Shown here: positions 18,606-28,120 of the stretch, piece after piece
Layout: every line of letters begins with the position of its first letter
Position numbering within the stretch: position 1 is the first letter of the stretch
Source: Comamonadaceae bacterium
GTDB taxonomy: Bacteria > Pseudomonadota > Gammaproteobacteria > Burkholderiales > Burkholderiaceae_C
Length of the DNA: 64,000 nt
Direction of reading: 5' to 3'
Assembly: GCA_947445115.1 (NCBI GenBank)
Contig: CANFCG010000010.1
Coordinates: forward strand, 1 to 64,000
Notes under the pieces: model-generated
Databases searched by the model: none
Seen by the model: the letters and a program-made list of their open reading frames with translations, nothing else
What the model was told of the DNA's origin: nothing
Program-made: the position numbers and the translations under genes

Positions 18606-19910
18606 ATGATGCGTGCATTTTTCGCTGAACATAAACGACTGTGCCTCAGTGCGGCTCTTATCTTTTTACTATTCATCGTCTTTTGGCTACTGAGCCGATA
18701 TATCAGCCCTGCGCCACCTAAAACTTTGGTCTTTACAGCTGGTGCAAGCGACGGTGCTTATTTCAAGTTTGCACAGCGCTATAAAACCATATTGGCCAAA
18801 GATGGCATCACGCTGGATATACGTGAATCAGCTGGATCCGTCGATAATTTAAACCGTTTGCAAGATCCTCAAAATCCTGTCATGTCGGGATTTGTTCAAG
18901 GTGGTTTAGGCACACTCAGCCAAGGCATCGATCCCGACTCTGCTAACTTTGACACGCTGCAAAGCTTAGCTATCGTGGCTTACGAGCCGGTTTGGCTATT
19001 TGCCAAAAACGCCAAAATCAATGACCTTCAGCAACTCAAAGGACTGCGCATTGCCATTGGTGCAGAAGGCAGCGGTACACGCAAAATAGCGCTTGATTTG
19101 CTGCGAAGCACAGGACTCCAGTTCGACGAAAAATTGTGGTTACCTATCGGCGGCGCTGCTGCTGCCAAGGCACTGGCCAACCAATCGATTGATGTCGCCT
19201 TTATTGTTGCCGCCCCCGAATCGGCAGCGGTGCAGCAATTGCTGCATAGCCCTGGCGTGCAAATTATCGATTTGTCTCGCGCTAACGCCCTAGTGCGTCT
19301 GCTGCCCTACCTCCAAACCATTGCTGTACCCAAAGGTGTGCTGGACTTGCAACACAACATCCCCGCACGTGATATCACGATGCTGAGTACCACGGCCAAT
19401 TTAGTCGTCAACGACGACATTCACCCGGCACTCGCTTATCTGTTACTGGATGCCGCGGCAAATGTCCATAACGGTGGTGGCGCACTGAATCGTCCGGGAG
19501 ATTTTCCGGCACTCAAAGGCACGGACTTTCCTGCCGCAGAGGAGGCCAAGCGCTACTTTACAACAGGCAAGCCATTTTTACAACGCTACATGCCGTTTTG
19601 GGCTGCTAACTTTGTGCAGCGCTTGCTATTAATTTTGATCCCCTTACTCGCCGTCGTAATCCCTGTGATTAAGTTGCTGCCTGAAATTCAAAAATGGCGG
19701 CAAGAACGCAAACTCTTCAAACTATATGGCGAATTAAAAATTATTGAGCTAGAAATCAAATCAAAAGGCACAAGCCCATCCATTGACGATCAGTTACTTC
19801 AGATGGAAGCTCGTATTGATAAGACGCCGTTTGCCAAAATTTTTACAGATCGTGTCTATACGCTACGCCAGCACGTCGAGTTTGTCCGTCGGGGCATCAA
19901 TAATGGCTGA
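18606..19910 (+). CDS. TAXI-family binding protein anchored by two membrane helices
   Basis: A 434-aa protein of the TAXI (TRAP-associated extracytoplasmic immunogenic) family. In place of a cleavable signal it has a membrane helix at about 13-30. A periplasmic binding domain (about 38-320; [35 protein letters not shown]) follows, then a second helix at about 335-352 and a charged cytoplasmic tail of about 80 residues with coiled-coil character ([17 protein letters not shown]). No TRAP permease is nearby. This layout suggests a membrane-tethered receptor or sensor rather than a free binding protein; that is inference. The stop overlaps the next gene by 8 nt. Confidence 0.85.
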   Translation: MMRAFFAEHKRLCLSAALIFLLFIVFWLLSRYISPAPPKTLVFTAGASDGAYFKFAQRYKTILAKDGITLDIRESAGSVDNLNRLQDPQNPVMSGFVQGGLGTLSQGIDPDSANFDTLQSLAIVAYEPVWLFAKNAKINDLQQLKGLRIAIGAEGSGTRKIALDLLRSTGLQFDEKLWLPIGGAAAAKALANQSIDVAFIVAAPESAAVQQLLHSPGVQIIDLSRANALVRLLPYLQTIAVPKGVLDLQHNIPARDITMLSTTANLVVNDDIHPALAYLLLDAAANVHNGGGALNRPGDFPALKGTDFPAAEEAKRYFTTGKPFLQRYMPFWAANFVQRLLLILIPLLAVVIPVIKLLPEIQKWRQERKLFKLYGELKIIELEIKSKGTSPSIDDQLLQMEARIDKTPFAKIFTDRVYTLRQHVEFVRRGINNG

Positions 19911-20133
19911 TCCACTACATGGGTTGACGTTAGAGGTCATCGTGACCACCTTGGCCGAGCACTACGGCTGGGATGAGCTAGGCGCTCGGATTCCAATTCG
20001 CTGTTTTAACGTGGACCCCAGCGTGCCGTCAAGCCTCAAGTTTTTACGGAAAACCCCTTGGGCAAGGGACAAGGTCGAAGGACTCTACCTCTTCATGCTT
20101 CGAGAAGTAAAAAGAGCTGCAAGCCCGATTTAA
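19903..20133 (+). CDS. VF530-family (DUF2132) small protein
   Basis: A 76-aa protein, [20 protein letters not shown] onward, with [23 protein letters not shown] and a basic WARDKVE segment. It matches the VF530 family, whose Vibrio fischeri member has a solved structure and is thought to bind DNA. A longer reading from 19783 is rejected because homologues start at MADPL-type sequence. It overlaps the TAXI gene by 8 nt, so the two are translationally linked. Its last codons form the left arm of a terminator stem. Confidence 0.88.
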   Translation: MADPLHGLTLEVIVTTLAEHYGWDELGARIPIRCFNVDPSVPSSLKFLRKTPWARDKVEGLYLFMLREVKRAASPI

Positions 20134-20147
20134 TAAGGCTTGCAGCT
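20115..20147. terminator. Bidirectional terminator shared with the end of the VF530 gene
   Basis: A perfect 11-bp stem, AGCTGCAAGCC (20115-20125) and GGCTTGCAGCT (20137-20147). The left arm and the minus-strand U tract lie within the last codons of the VF530 gene. It probably ends both that gene and acs transcripts arriving from the right. Confidence 0.85.
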
Positions 20148-20159
20148 TTGATTGACAGG

Positions 20160-20183
20160 GATTCCCACCTGCGCGGGAATGAC
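20160..20183. repeat. Palindromic repeat copy 4
   Basis: GATTCCCACCTGCGCGGGAA followed by TGAC, in the opposite orientation to copies 2 and 3. It lies between the terminator and the acs stop codon. Confidence 0.8.
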
Positions 20184-20191
20184 AACTAACG

Positions 20192-22180
20192 TTAAATGGC
20201 TTCAGCCAATTGCGCCAAGATGGCTGGATTCTCTAACGTCGAAATATCCTGCGTAATCGCTTCGCCCTTGGCGATGGAGCGCAAGAGTCGGCGCATGATT
20301 TTGCCGCTGCGTGTTTTTGGCAAATTGTCACCAAAGCGGATGTCTTTTGGCTTAGCAATTGGGCCAATTTCTTTGGCAACCCAATTGCGCAAAATGGTCG
20401 CAATCTTCTTCGCTTCTTCACCTGTCGGACGTGATCGCTTTAAGACCACAAAGGCGCTGATTGCTTCGCCGGTCAAATCATCAGGACGACCCACCACCGC
20501 GGCTTCTGCCACAAGTTCGGTCATCGACACCAGAGCGGACTCAATTTCCATCGTGCCAAGGCGGTGACCCGAGACGTTGAGCACATCATCAATACGGCCT
20601 GTGATGCGGAAGTAGCCTCGATCTGCCGAACGCACTGCGCCATCGCCGGCTAAGTATGTGGTGCCGCCCATTTCAATTGGGAAGTAGCTGGTTTTAAAGC
20701 GCTCAGGGTCATTCCAAATGGTGCGAATCATCGACGGCCAAGGACGCTTGACCACCAACATGCCGCCCGAGCCATTCGGGATATCGTTACCCACCTCGTC
20801 CACAATCGCGGCCATGATGCCTGGCAGCGGCAGCGTGCAAGAGCCCGGAACGAGGGGCGTTGCGCCTGGTAGCGGCGTCATCATGTGACCACCGGTTTCG
20901 GTTTGCCAAAAGGTATCCACAATCGGGCAACGCTCGCCGCCCACGTGCTTGTGGTACCACATCCACGCTTCGGGATTAATTGGCTCGCCGACTGAACCGA
21001 GAATGCGCAAAGACGACAAATCAGAACGATCTGGGTGAACTGCAGCATCACCTTCAGCAGCTTTGATGAGTGAGCGAATGGCGGTTGGCGCGGTGTAGAA
21101 CACGCTAACCTTATGGCGCTCAATCATTTGCCAGAAACGGCCTGCGTTTGGATAGGTGGGCACACCTTCAAAAATGACTTGCGTTGCGCCAGCGGCCAAT
21201 GGGCCATAGGCGACATAGGTGTGCCCAGTAATCCAGCCGATGTCGGCGGTACACCAAAACACGTCTTTTGGTTTGATGTCAAACGTCCACTCCATCGTGA
21301 GCTTTGCCCAGAGCAAATAGCCACCCGTGCTGTGCTGCACGCCTTTTGGTTTTCCTGTGGAGCCGCTAGTGTAGAGGATGAAGAGCGGATGCTCGGCACC
21401 CACCACTTCTGGGGTGCACGTCTTTCTCTGGCCTTTTTGCGCTTCGGTAAACGTGAGGTCGCGTCCAGCTTTCATAGCGCAAGCAGTGGCCGTGCGCTCG
21501 TACACCAAGACAGACTTAATCGACTTGCAGCCACCCATTGCCAAAGCCTCGTCAACAATAGCTTTCAAAGGTAATTCTTTGCCACCGCGCATTTGGTAAT
21601 TAGCGGTCACGATGGCCACAGCACCTGCGTCAATCACGCGCTCTTGAATGCTCTTAGCCGAGAAGCCACCAAACACCACCGAATGCGTCGCGCCAATACG
21701 GGCGCAGGCTTGCATGGCAATCACGCCTTCCACAGTCATCGGCATATAGATCAAGACGCGGTCGCCTTTTTTGATGCCACGTGCTTTGAGTGCATTGGCA
21801 AACTGCGAAACACGAGCCAAAAGTTCTTTGTAAGTAATCTTGGTCACTTCACCGCCATCAGCCTCAAAAATGATGGCGGTTTTATTCTCAGTCGGAGTGC
21901 CGACGTGGCGATCCAAGCAATTGGCAGAGGCATTCAATGTGCCATCTTCAAACCATTTGTAAAACGGTGCGTTGGATTCATCCAACGTCGTTTTAAAGTT
22001 CTTTTTCCAAATCAAATTCTCACGAGCCAAGCGTGCCCAAGTGCCTTCAAAGTCTGTATCGAACGACTTGCACATCGCTTTGTAGCGAGTCATAGAGCCA
22101 ATGCGTGCGCTCTTGGCAAATTTAGCGGGCGGATTGAAAACGCGATTTTCAACTAACAAAGACTCTACGGCTGAACTCAT
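20192..22180 (-). CDS. acs: Acetyl-CoA synthetase
   Basis: A 662-aa AMP-forming acetate:CoA ligase. The adenylation motif [19 protein letters not shown], the GYxxTE-type segment [15 protein letters not shown] and the C-terminal hinge region are all present. Lys627 in [11 protein letters not shown] is the lysine that in this family is acetylated to switch the enzyme off. It allows growth on acetate and supplies acetyl-CoA. The first 25 residues ([20 protein letters not shown]) are typical of Burkholderiales. It is transcribed alone; 124 nt separate it from the upstream gene on the same strand. Confidence 0.97.
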   Translation of the reverse strand: MSSAVESLLVENRVFNPPAKFAKSARIGSMTRYKAMCKSFDTDFEGTWARLARENLIWKKNFKTTLDESNAPFYKWFEDGTLNASANCLDRHVGTPTENKTAIIFEADGGEVTKITYKELLARVSQFANALKARGIKKGDRVLIYMPMTVEGVIAMQACARIGATHSVVFGGFSAKSIQERVIDAGAVAIVTANYQMRGGKELPLKAIVDEALAMGGCKSIKSVLVYERTATACAMKAGRDLTFTEAQKGQRKTCTPEVVGAEHPLFILYTSGSTGKPKGVQHSTGGYLLWAKLTMEWTFDIKPKDVFWCTADIGWITGHTYVAYGPLAAGATQVIFEGVPTYPNAGRFWQMIERHKVSVFYTAPTAIRSLIKAAEGDAAVHPDRSDLSSLRILGSVGEPINPEAWMWYHKHVGGERCPIVDTFWQTETGGHMMTPLPGATPLVPGSCTLPLPGIMAAIVDEVGNDIPNGSGGMLVVKRPWPSMIRTIWNDPERFKTSYFPIEMGGTTYLAGDGAVRSADRGYFRITGRIDDVLNVSGHRLGTMEIESALVSMTELVAEAAVVGRPDDLTGEAISAFVVLKRSRPTGEEAKKIATILRNWVAKEIGPIAKPKDIRFGDNLPKTRSGKIMRRLLRSIAKGEAITQDISTLENPAILAQLAEAI

Positions 22181-22304
22181 GGGAAACTCCTGAAAATGAG
22201 GAAGAAGACACGAAAAAAGTAAGCTTAACTATGCAATGCCGCTCTTACGAATGGCTGACGCAAACCAGCACGGCTCTCTCGCCCCTTTTTTCACCCTCTT
22301 TCGC

Positions 22305-23822
22305 CTACTTCAATGCGTTCGTCAAATCCCCCACTTTTGCTCTCACGCCTGGCAGAGGTTTTAACTCAAATCGTTTGGTAATGAATTTTAAAATGGAGCC
22401 CGTGTCATATGGCGTGGAATCGATATAACCATTCTTCACTGAAGGACCTATTAGCAAGGTTGGAATACGTGTGCCAGGCCCCCAGCGATCACCCCATCCG
22501 GCACCTGCAGGCGGTGCGACATGATCCCAAAATCCGCCGTTTTCGTCGTATGTCACGATGATCAGCATGTCCTTCCACTGGGGACTTGCTTTTAGTTTTG
22601 TCAGCACCTCGGCAATATGCGCATCGCCTCTGGCAATCGTGGTGTATGACGGATGCTGTGTATCCATCCCTTTGGGTTTATAAAAACTCACTGCCGGCAA
22701 ACTACCACCAGCTATGGCTTGAAAGAAATCATCGCCATCCTTTAGATGCATTTCTCGCTCTTTTGTACGCGGTGCAAACCTTGCAAAATAATTGAACGGC
22801 TGATGATGCGCTTGGTAATTAACCGACTGGTTTTCGCTGCTATAAATAACCTTGCGTTTTACATGAGCTGGCTGCTGGCCGTCAGCCAAAGCTAGGTTGT
22901 AACCGCCCGAAAACCATACCCAGCTCACGCCTTTATTGGATAGAGTGTCGCCAATCGTCAAGGTTGTTTGCGGCGGCAACGGCAAACCACCCGCTTGATT
23001 GCCTTGCAGATCAGCGGCATCAAGCGAACCACCCAGCCCTGGCCCAATACCACTTGGCTGATACGGCGGCTGGGTCGTTCCCACCACGAAGTCGTCTGGG
23101 GTTATTTGTCCTCCGCCAGAACTATAGATTTTGACCGCTGCTTGCGATGCACTACCCGAATCTGGGCGCCGTTCTAGCTTGCCGTTGGCATCCAAGCGGA
23201 CATGCATGCCTTGCAAGGCGTTTGGGAATTTGGGCGCACAAGCGCAAACCAAATACTGATGATTGAGGAACGAGCCGCCAAAGGCGCCCATAAAAAAATT
23301 ATCCGCTAACGTGTACTCTTTCGCCCATTGCCACAACTTGAGTTGGCTGCCGTCGTAATAACCCATCGTCAAGCCACCGACATTGGAGACAGCCGCAAAC
23401 ATATTGTTTTTACCGCCATTGATTTGTTCTTGGTTGTGATAGAACGCATGAATAGGACCATAGACCATTTGAGTAGGAGCCCGGTTAACCGGTGCCGCAT
23501 CAATTCGAAAAGGCGCGTTGGGCATCCTTGGATAACTCACATCAGGCTTGCCGTCGTGACCAAACACAATCAACTCCTTCAGTGGCTTGCCATCATGATC
23601 TAACTGCGTGTACTGCTCTGGTGTTGCTCGGCTAATGCCATTTGCACCTGGGAATAAGCCATACATATTGTCAAAACTATGATTCTCCGCATAGATCACG
23701 ACGACGGCTTTGATACCTGCTAAGCGTGTATCCGCAGGTGCAGCAGCAATTTGCTGAGCGACTCCTGCCCCTACAAGCACAAGAGTTCCCGACATAATCG
23801 CTCTTTTAACAGATTTATTCAT
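22305..23822 (-). CDS. Secreted phosphoesterase (phospholipase C / acid phosphatase AcpA family)
   Basis: A 505-aa protein of the alkaline-phosphatase superfamily group that includes bacterial phospholipase C and AcpA acid phosphatase. A signal peptide covers about residues 1-28 (ending IAAA). The nucleophile-region motif VVIYAENHSFDNMYGLFPGA is present, and metal-ligand segments include IIVTYDENGGFWDHVAPP and GTRIPTLLIGPSVKNGYIDS. It is expected in the periplasm or outside the cell, releasing phosphate from lipids or organic phosphate esters. I cannot separate the two activities by sequence. It is divergent from ggt (67 nt). Confidence 0.9.
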   Translation of the reverse strand: MNKSVKRAIMSGTLVLVGAGVAQQIAAAPADTRLAGIKAVVVIYAENHSFDNMYGLFPGANGISRATPEQYTQLDHDGKPLKELIVFGHDGKPDVSYPRMPNAPFRIDAAPVNRAPTQMVYGPIHAFYHNQEQINGGKNNMFAAVSNVGGLTMGYYDGSQLKLWQWAKEYTLADNFFMGAFGGSFLNHQYLVCACAPKFPNALQGMHVRLDANGKLERRPDSGSASQAAVKIYSSGGGQITPDDFVVGTTQPPYQPSGIGPGLGGSLDAADLQGNQAGGLPLPPQTTLTIGDTLSNKGVSWVWFSGGYNLALADGQQPAHVKRKVIYSSENQSVNYQAHHQPFNYFARFAPRTKEREMHLKDGDDFFQAIAGGSLPAVSFYKPKGMDTQHPSYTTIARGDAHIAEVLTKLKASPQWKDMLIIVTYDENGGFWDHVAPPAGAGWGDRWGPGTRIPTLLIGPSVKNGYIDSTPYDTGSILKFITKRFELKPLPGVRAKVGDLTNALK

Positions 23823-23889
23823 TCGCTATCTCCCTCTATAAAAATGGTGTTTGACATCCTATCAATAACTTAATTATGGACGTAATCAA

Positions 23890-25548
23890 ATGAATAAACC
23901 CGCGAAAACATTCGATCCCATCAATCCCTACCCCACGCCGCGCTTACCGCTCTTTGCCCGCAATGCCGTTGCCACTTCGCACCCGCTTGCCGCGCAAGCA
24001 GGTTTGCAGATGATGGCTAAGGGTGGCAACGCCGTAGATGCGGCCATCGCCGCTGCCGCCATGCTCACCATTACGGAACCCGTCAGCAATGGCCTTGGTT
24101 CGGATGCGTTTTGCATCTTGTGGGATCCCAAAACGAAAGTCGTGCATGGACTCAATGCCTCGGGCACTGCGCCTGCGGCGTGGGATGCCACGTACTTCAA
24201 ACGCAAATACGGCGAGTCGGCAACCACGCCGCCGAAACGAGGCATCGACTCGGTCACCGTGCCAGGCGCAGTTGCTGGGTGGATGGCGATGTCAGAGCGT
24301 TTTGGCAAGCTGCCGTTTGCTGACTTGATGCAACCAGCCATTGATGTGGCCGAGCGCGGCTATTTAGTACCCACCGTCGTGCAACAAAAATGGGCGGCGG
24401 CCACGCCTGAACTCTCTGCATACAGTGTTTCGCAAGGCTCATGGAGTAAGGCTTTTCTGCCTTGGGGGCGAGCGCCAAATGTGGGTGAACTCTTCCAATT
24501 CAAAGCCGCTGCACGTGGCCTGCGCGCCATTGCTTCGTCAAACGGCGAGTCGTTTTACAAAGGCGAAATTGCCCAGAGCCTAGTCAAGTTGTCCACAAGC
24601 TTAGGCGGCGCAATGACGATGGCAGATCTTGCCAATTTCAAACCCGAATGGGTCAAGCCCATTTCGCAAAACTACCGTGGATACACCTTGCACGAAATCC
24701 CGCCTAACGGGCAAGGCATTGCAGCGTTAATGGCACTGGGTATCTTAGAAAATTTTGATCTGCCAAGCCTTGCGGTTGACAGTGCCGCATCGCAGCATTT
24801 GCAAATCGAAGCGATGAAACTCGCCTTTGCCGATATCTATCAATATGTCGCCGAGCCAAGCGCCATGCGGGTTTCGAGCCAACAATTGCTGGACAGCGGC
24901 TATCTACAAGGCCGCGCAAAATTAATCGACCCTAAGCGAGCGCAAAACTTTGGTGCAGGCAACCCAGTCAAAGGCGGCACGATTTACCTCACGACTGCCG
25001 ACGAAGACGGCATGATGGTCAGCTTTATCCAAAGCAATTACATGGGATTTGGTTCTGGCTGCGTAGAACCCAACTTTGGCATCAGTTTGCAAAACCGTGG
25101 GCATGGATTCAATCTCAATCCAGAGAGCGAAAACTGTGTGGCGCCAAACAAGCGCCCCTTCCACACCATCATTCCTGCGTTCTTAACCAAGGACGTGAAT
25201 GGAGTCACTGCGCCCGTGATGAGCTTCGGCGTCATGGGTGCGAACATGCAGCCGCAAGGCCATATCCAAACGCTCATTCGGATGCTGGACTACGGACAGA
25301 ACCCACAAGCCGCTTGCGATGCGCCGCGTTGGCGCTTTAACGCAGGGCTAGAGATCAACGTTGAAGCGTCCATGAACGCGGCGACCGTGCACGCGCTCAA
25401 AGACCTCGGCCATCAAACCGCCGTCATCAACGACAGCTACCAAGACTTTGGCGCGGGGCAATTCATTTGGCGCATGGGTGATCCGAAAATTGAGGGCTAC
25501 CAAGTCGCCAGCGACCCACGCCGTGATGGGCAGGCCGTAGGGTTTTAG
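23890..25548 (+). CDS. ggt: Gamma-glutamyltransferase family protein (YwrD-like)
   Basis: A 552-aa Ntn-hydrolase of the gamma-glutamyltranspeptidase family. The predicted autoprocessing nucleophile is Thr364 in VKGGTIYLTTADEDG. It is followed by VSFIQSNYMGFGSG, as in the YwrD-type subgroup rather than classical E. coli Ggt. There is no signal peptide (MNKPAKTFDPINPYPTPRLP), so it would be cytoplasmic, unlike the periplasmic classical enzyme. Possible substrates are glutathione or other gamma-glutamyl compounds. The stop overlaps the convergent DUF1304 gene by 4 nt. Confidence 0.92.
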   Translation: MNKPAKTFDPINPYPTPRLPLFARNAVATSHPLAAQAGLQMMAKGGNAVDAAIAAAAMLTITEPVSNGLGSDAFCILWDPKTKVVHGLNASGTAPAAWDATYFKRKYGESATTPPKRGIDSVTVPGAVAGWMAMSERFGKLPFADLMQPAIDVAERGYLVPTVVQQKWAAATPELSAYSVSQGSWSKAFLPWGRAPNVGELFQFKAAARGLRAIASSNGESFYKGEIAQSLVKLSTSLGGAMTMADLANFKPEWVKPISQNYRGYTLHEIPPNGQGIAALMALGILENFDLPSLAVDSAASQHLQIEAMKLAFADIYQYVAEPSAMRVSSQQLLDSGYLQGRAKLIDPKRAQNFGAGNPVKGGTIYLTTADEDGMMVSFIQSNYMGFGSGCVEPNFGISLQNRGHGFNLNPESENCVAPNKRPFHTIIPAFLTKDVNGVTAPVMSFGVMGANMQPQGHIQTLIRMLDYGQNPQAACDAPRWRFNAGLEINVEASMNAATVHALKDLGHQTAVINDSYQDFGAGQFIWRMGDPKIEGYQVASDPRRDGQAVGF

Positions 25549-25898
25549 AGTAGCGAAAGCGCAAGCCCAACCGCCGCTGGCAGCGCCTGCACATAAAAGA
25601 TCTTTTTGCCTACTGTGGCAGCACCATAAACACCAGCAACCAACACGCACAGCAAGAAGAACACTTTGATACTGAAACCCGCAGCGCCAAGGCTAAGTCC
25701 CCAGAGTAAACCCGCCGCTAAAAACCCGTTGTAGAGTCCTTGGTTAGCGGCCAGCACTTTGGTATCATCGGCTTGCGCTTGAGTTCGTTTGAATGTTTTA
25801 AGGCCCAGCGGCTTGGTCCAAAAGAACATCTCAAGCACCAAAAAATAGACATGCAAGAGAGCAACAATGCCGATGACGATATTGGCAAGTAACGACAT
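25545..25898 (-). CDS. DUF1304 small membrane protein
   Basis: A 117-aa protein with four membrane helices, matching DUF1304. Typical segments are IVALLHVYFLVLEMFFWTKP near the N-terminus and VLAANQGLYNGFLAAGL in the middle. The function of the family is unknown. It is convergent with ggt (4-nt overlap of stops) and lies 37 nt downstream of the DMT transporter gene on the same strand, so it could share that transcript. Confidence 0.88.
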   Translation of the reverse strand: MSLLANIVIGIVALLHVYFLVLEMFFWTKPLGLKTFKRTQAQADDTKVLAANQGLYNGFLAAGLLWGLSLGAAGFSIKVFFLLCVLVAGVYGAATVGKKIFYVQALPAAVGLALSLL

Positions 25899-25935
25899 GA
25901 TGATTCCTTGTGTAAAAAAGATGTAAAGAAAGATG

Positions 25936-26853
25936 CTAACGCTTTCTAAGCCCGAGCCAAATCACTGTGCCCACAACCAGCAGCGCCCCAGCTATTTGGC
26001 TAGCCGCAATGGTCTGCCCCAAGACTAACCACGCCATGATTAGTGCAAAGACGGGCTCGGCATTCATGATGGCAGCGTTGTTGCCAACACCCAGCTTGGG
26101 CAACACAGTAAACATAATCGTAAAGGCCGTGCCATAGAGCAGCGTTAGCGTGACTAACGCTGCCCAGCCTAGGCTGCTGTGTGGCCAATGCGGACCGCCT
26201 TGCGCGCCCATGACTGAGAGCGCCACAATGCCCGCAAGGCTTAAGGTTGCGGCCGTACGCACGCGTCCATCGACACCGATGGTTTCGTGTTGCATCACCA
26301 CCAGTGAAAGGCCAAATACGGCAGCAGCCGCCAGCCCAAAAGCCACACCAACGCCGATCAGCGCAGTATGTGCGCTAGCACCAAGACCCGACGCAGCACC
26401 GAGCACATCTAAAGCGAGAAATAAACCCAAGAGCAAAATCGGCAGCGCTTTGAGCACGACTTTGTTTGGACGTTTTTTGTATATCACAAAATCCCACAGC
26501 GCCGTCCATATCGGGAATGTATTAAAGGCAATCAAAGCCAAAGCGACTGGCAGTCGTGACACCGCGCCATAGAGCAATTGGCTTTGCGCACCTATGAGCA
26601 GCCCAACCAACAGCAAACCACGTCGCTGCTTGGCATGTGTCCGCCAAGCAAGGCCGCCCCACACCACCATCAACGTGACGGCAATGGCGGTTGCGAAGCT
26701 TCGAACAGCCACAGCCGTCGCCACATCCAAGCCGTCATTGAAAGCGAGACGCGCAGCCACATGGTTAGAGCCCATCATGAAAGCGATGAGTAAAAGCGTC
26801 AGAAATGCAGTAAGACCGAGTGCTTTTGTTTGTGCGTGAGTTGGTGTGGTCAT
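25936..26853 (-). CDS. DMT-superfamily transporter (EamA family)
   Basis: A 305-aa inner-membrane protein with ten predicted helices arranged as two EamA repeats. Landmarks are AFMMGSNHVAARLAFNDGLD in the first and NAAIMNAEPVFALIMAWLVLGQ in the second, the usual half-repeat signature near helix 9. It probably exports a metabolite or amino acid; no substrate clue is visible. It is divergent from the pseudouridine-synthase homologue with 22 nt between start codons. Confidence 0.9.
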   Translation of the reverse strand: MTTPTHAQTKALGLTAFLTLLLIAFMMGSNHVAARLAFNDGLDVATAVAVRSFATAIAVTLMVVWGGLAWRTHAKQRRGLLLVGLLIGAQSQLLYGAVSRLPVALALIAFNTFPIWTALWDFVIYKKRPNKVVLKALPILLLGLFLALDVLGAASGLGASAHTALIGVGVAFGLAAAAVFGLSLVVMQHETIGVDGRVRTAATLSLAGIVALSVMGAQGGPHWPHSSLGWAALVTLTLLYGTAFTIMFTVLPKLGVGNNAAIMNAEPVFALIMAWLVLGQTIAASQIAGALLVVGTVIWLGLRKR

Positions 26854-26875
26854 GCCTGTACTTTAAACTGCGCCC

Positions 26876-27607
26876 ATGACTGAAGATAAAAAAAATGAAC
26901 CTATAAGACTCGCCAAGCACTTGGCAAGCGCGCACAACCTGTCCAGAGCACAAGCGGAACAGTACATTGAAGGCGGCTATGTCCGCGTCAATGGCGTGGT
27001 GATTGAAACCCCACAGCACCGGGTTAAAGCTGATGGCAGCGAGCGAATTGAGCTGGATTCGCAAGCCAAACTCATACCTAGCGTGCCAATGACCATTTTG
27101 TGGCACAAGCCATCGGGCACACTATCGGAGGGCATGTCAGGAAAGGTTTGCGAGGGCATCACGCTGGCAAGCCGCGCCAGCATTGACCGTTCAGGCATCA
27201 GGCTATTGCAGCGACATTTAAAAGAACAAATTTGTGTTACGCCACTGGAGACGGGTGCTAGCGGCTTGGTCGTGTTTACGCAGGACTTCCCTATTAAACG
27301 AAAGCTTATTCAAGATGGTGCATTAGTCGAGAACGAAGTCATTGTTGATATTGCCGGCGAAGTGTCTGAGCAGCAACTACGCGGGCTTAGCCGCCCCCCC
27401 ATGAAAGTGGCTATTAGCAAGCAAACCGAGAAAATCACAGGACTACGCTTCGCCATCAAGGGTTACGCGCCTGGCAGCATTGCGGCACAATGCCAGCATG
27501 TCGGCTTAGCGATTGAGGCCATGAAACGCATCCGTGTGGGGCGCATTCCATTGGCGGGGCTAGAGGTTGGGCAATGGCGATTTCTAATGGGATACGAGCG
27601 GTTCTAG
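26876..27607 (+). CDS. RsuA/RluB-type pseudouridine synthase homologue with altered active site
   Basis: A 243-aa protein with an N-terminal S4 RNA-binding domain (about residues 9-57: RLAKHLASAHNLSRAQAEQY) followed by a pseudouridine-synthase fold. The family motif RLDxxTSGLL is replaced by PLETGASGLVV, so the position of the obligatory catalytic Asp holds Glu125 (codon GAG). Other landmarks are kept: ILWHKPSGTLSEG and the C-terminal RIRVGRIPLAGLEVGQWRFL. It may be a divergent enzyme or an RNA-binding protein that no longer makes pseudouridine. The stop overlaps the convergent CBS gene by 4 nt. Confidence 0.85.
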   Translation: MTEDKKNEPIRLAKHLASAHNLSRAQAEQYIEGGYVRVNGVVIETPQHRVKADGSERIELDSQAKLIPSVPMTILWHKPSGTLSEGMSGKVCEGITLASRASIDRSGIRLLQRHLKEQICVTPLETGASGLVVFTQDFPIKRKLIQDGALVENEVIVDIAGEVSEQQLRGLSRPPMKVAISKQTEKITGLRFAIKGYAPGSIAAQCQHVGLAIEAMKRIRVGRIPLAGLEVGQWRFLMGYERF

Positions 27608-28068
27608 CCCTGCTTCTCTTCTTCGGCTGGCCAATCGCGAATATAGGCTTTGAGCATTTGGTTTTCAAAGTTTTGGCTATCGACAATGGTTTTGGCTACA
27701 TCGTAAAAGCTAATCACACCCATCAGCACTTGCCCATCCACCACGGGCATGTAGCGGGCATGGTTTGTCAGCATTAGGCGACGCACTTCATCTAACTCCG
27801 TCTCGGATGTCAGCATCAAGGGTGATTTGTCCATGGCGGCATAAACCGTTGTGCTACCAACCATGCCATCATTTTTAACAATGGCGCTAATGACTTCGCG
27901 AAACGTCAGCATCCCAGTGACCTTTCCCTGTGACATCACAATGAGCGAACCAATATCATTTATCTCTAAAAGCTTCATCGAATCGGAGAGCAGATGTTCG
28001 GGGGTAATGGTAAACAGTGTACTGTGGCTGCCTGCATTTTTAACTCTAAGAATATCGCTAACTTTCAT
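27604..28068 (-). CDS. CBS-domain-pair protein
   Basis: A 154-aa protein made of two CBS domains (about residues 1-60 and 70-130), which usually bind adenosine nucleotides and regulate other proteins. Segments are MKVSDILRVKNAGSHSTLF, IGSLIVMSQGKVTGMLTFRE and ARYMPVVDGQVLMGVISFYD. The start at 28068 is chosen because AAGGA lies 8 nt upstream; a longer reading from 28122 would overlap queE on the other strand. The target is not evident. It is divergent from queE with 52 nt between the starts. Confidence 0.9.
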   Translation of the reverse strand: MKVSDILRVKNAGSHSTLFTITPEHLLSDSMKLLEINDIGSLIVMSQGKVTGMLTFREVISAIVKNDGMVGSTTVYAAMDKSPLMLTSETELDEVRRLMLTNHARYMPVVDGQVLMGVISFYDVAKTIVDSQNFENQMLKAYIRDWPAEEEKQG

Positions 28069-28120
28069 GATCATTTCCTTATTTTTTCTGTGATGCTGCT
28101 GGGACTGTATATTAGCCCAC

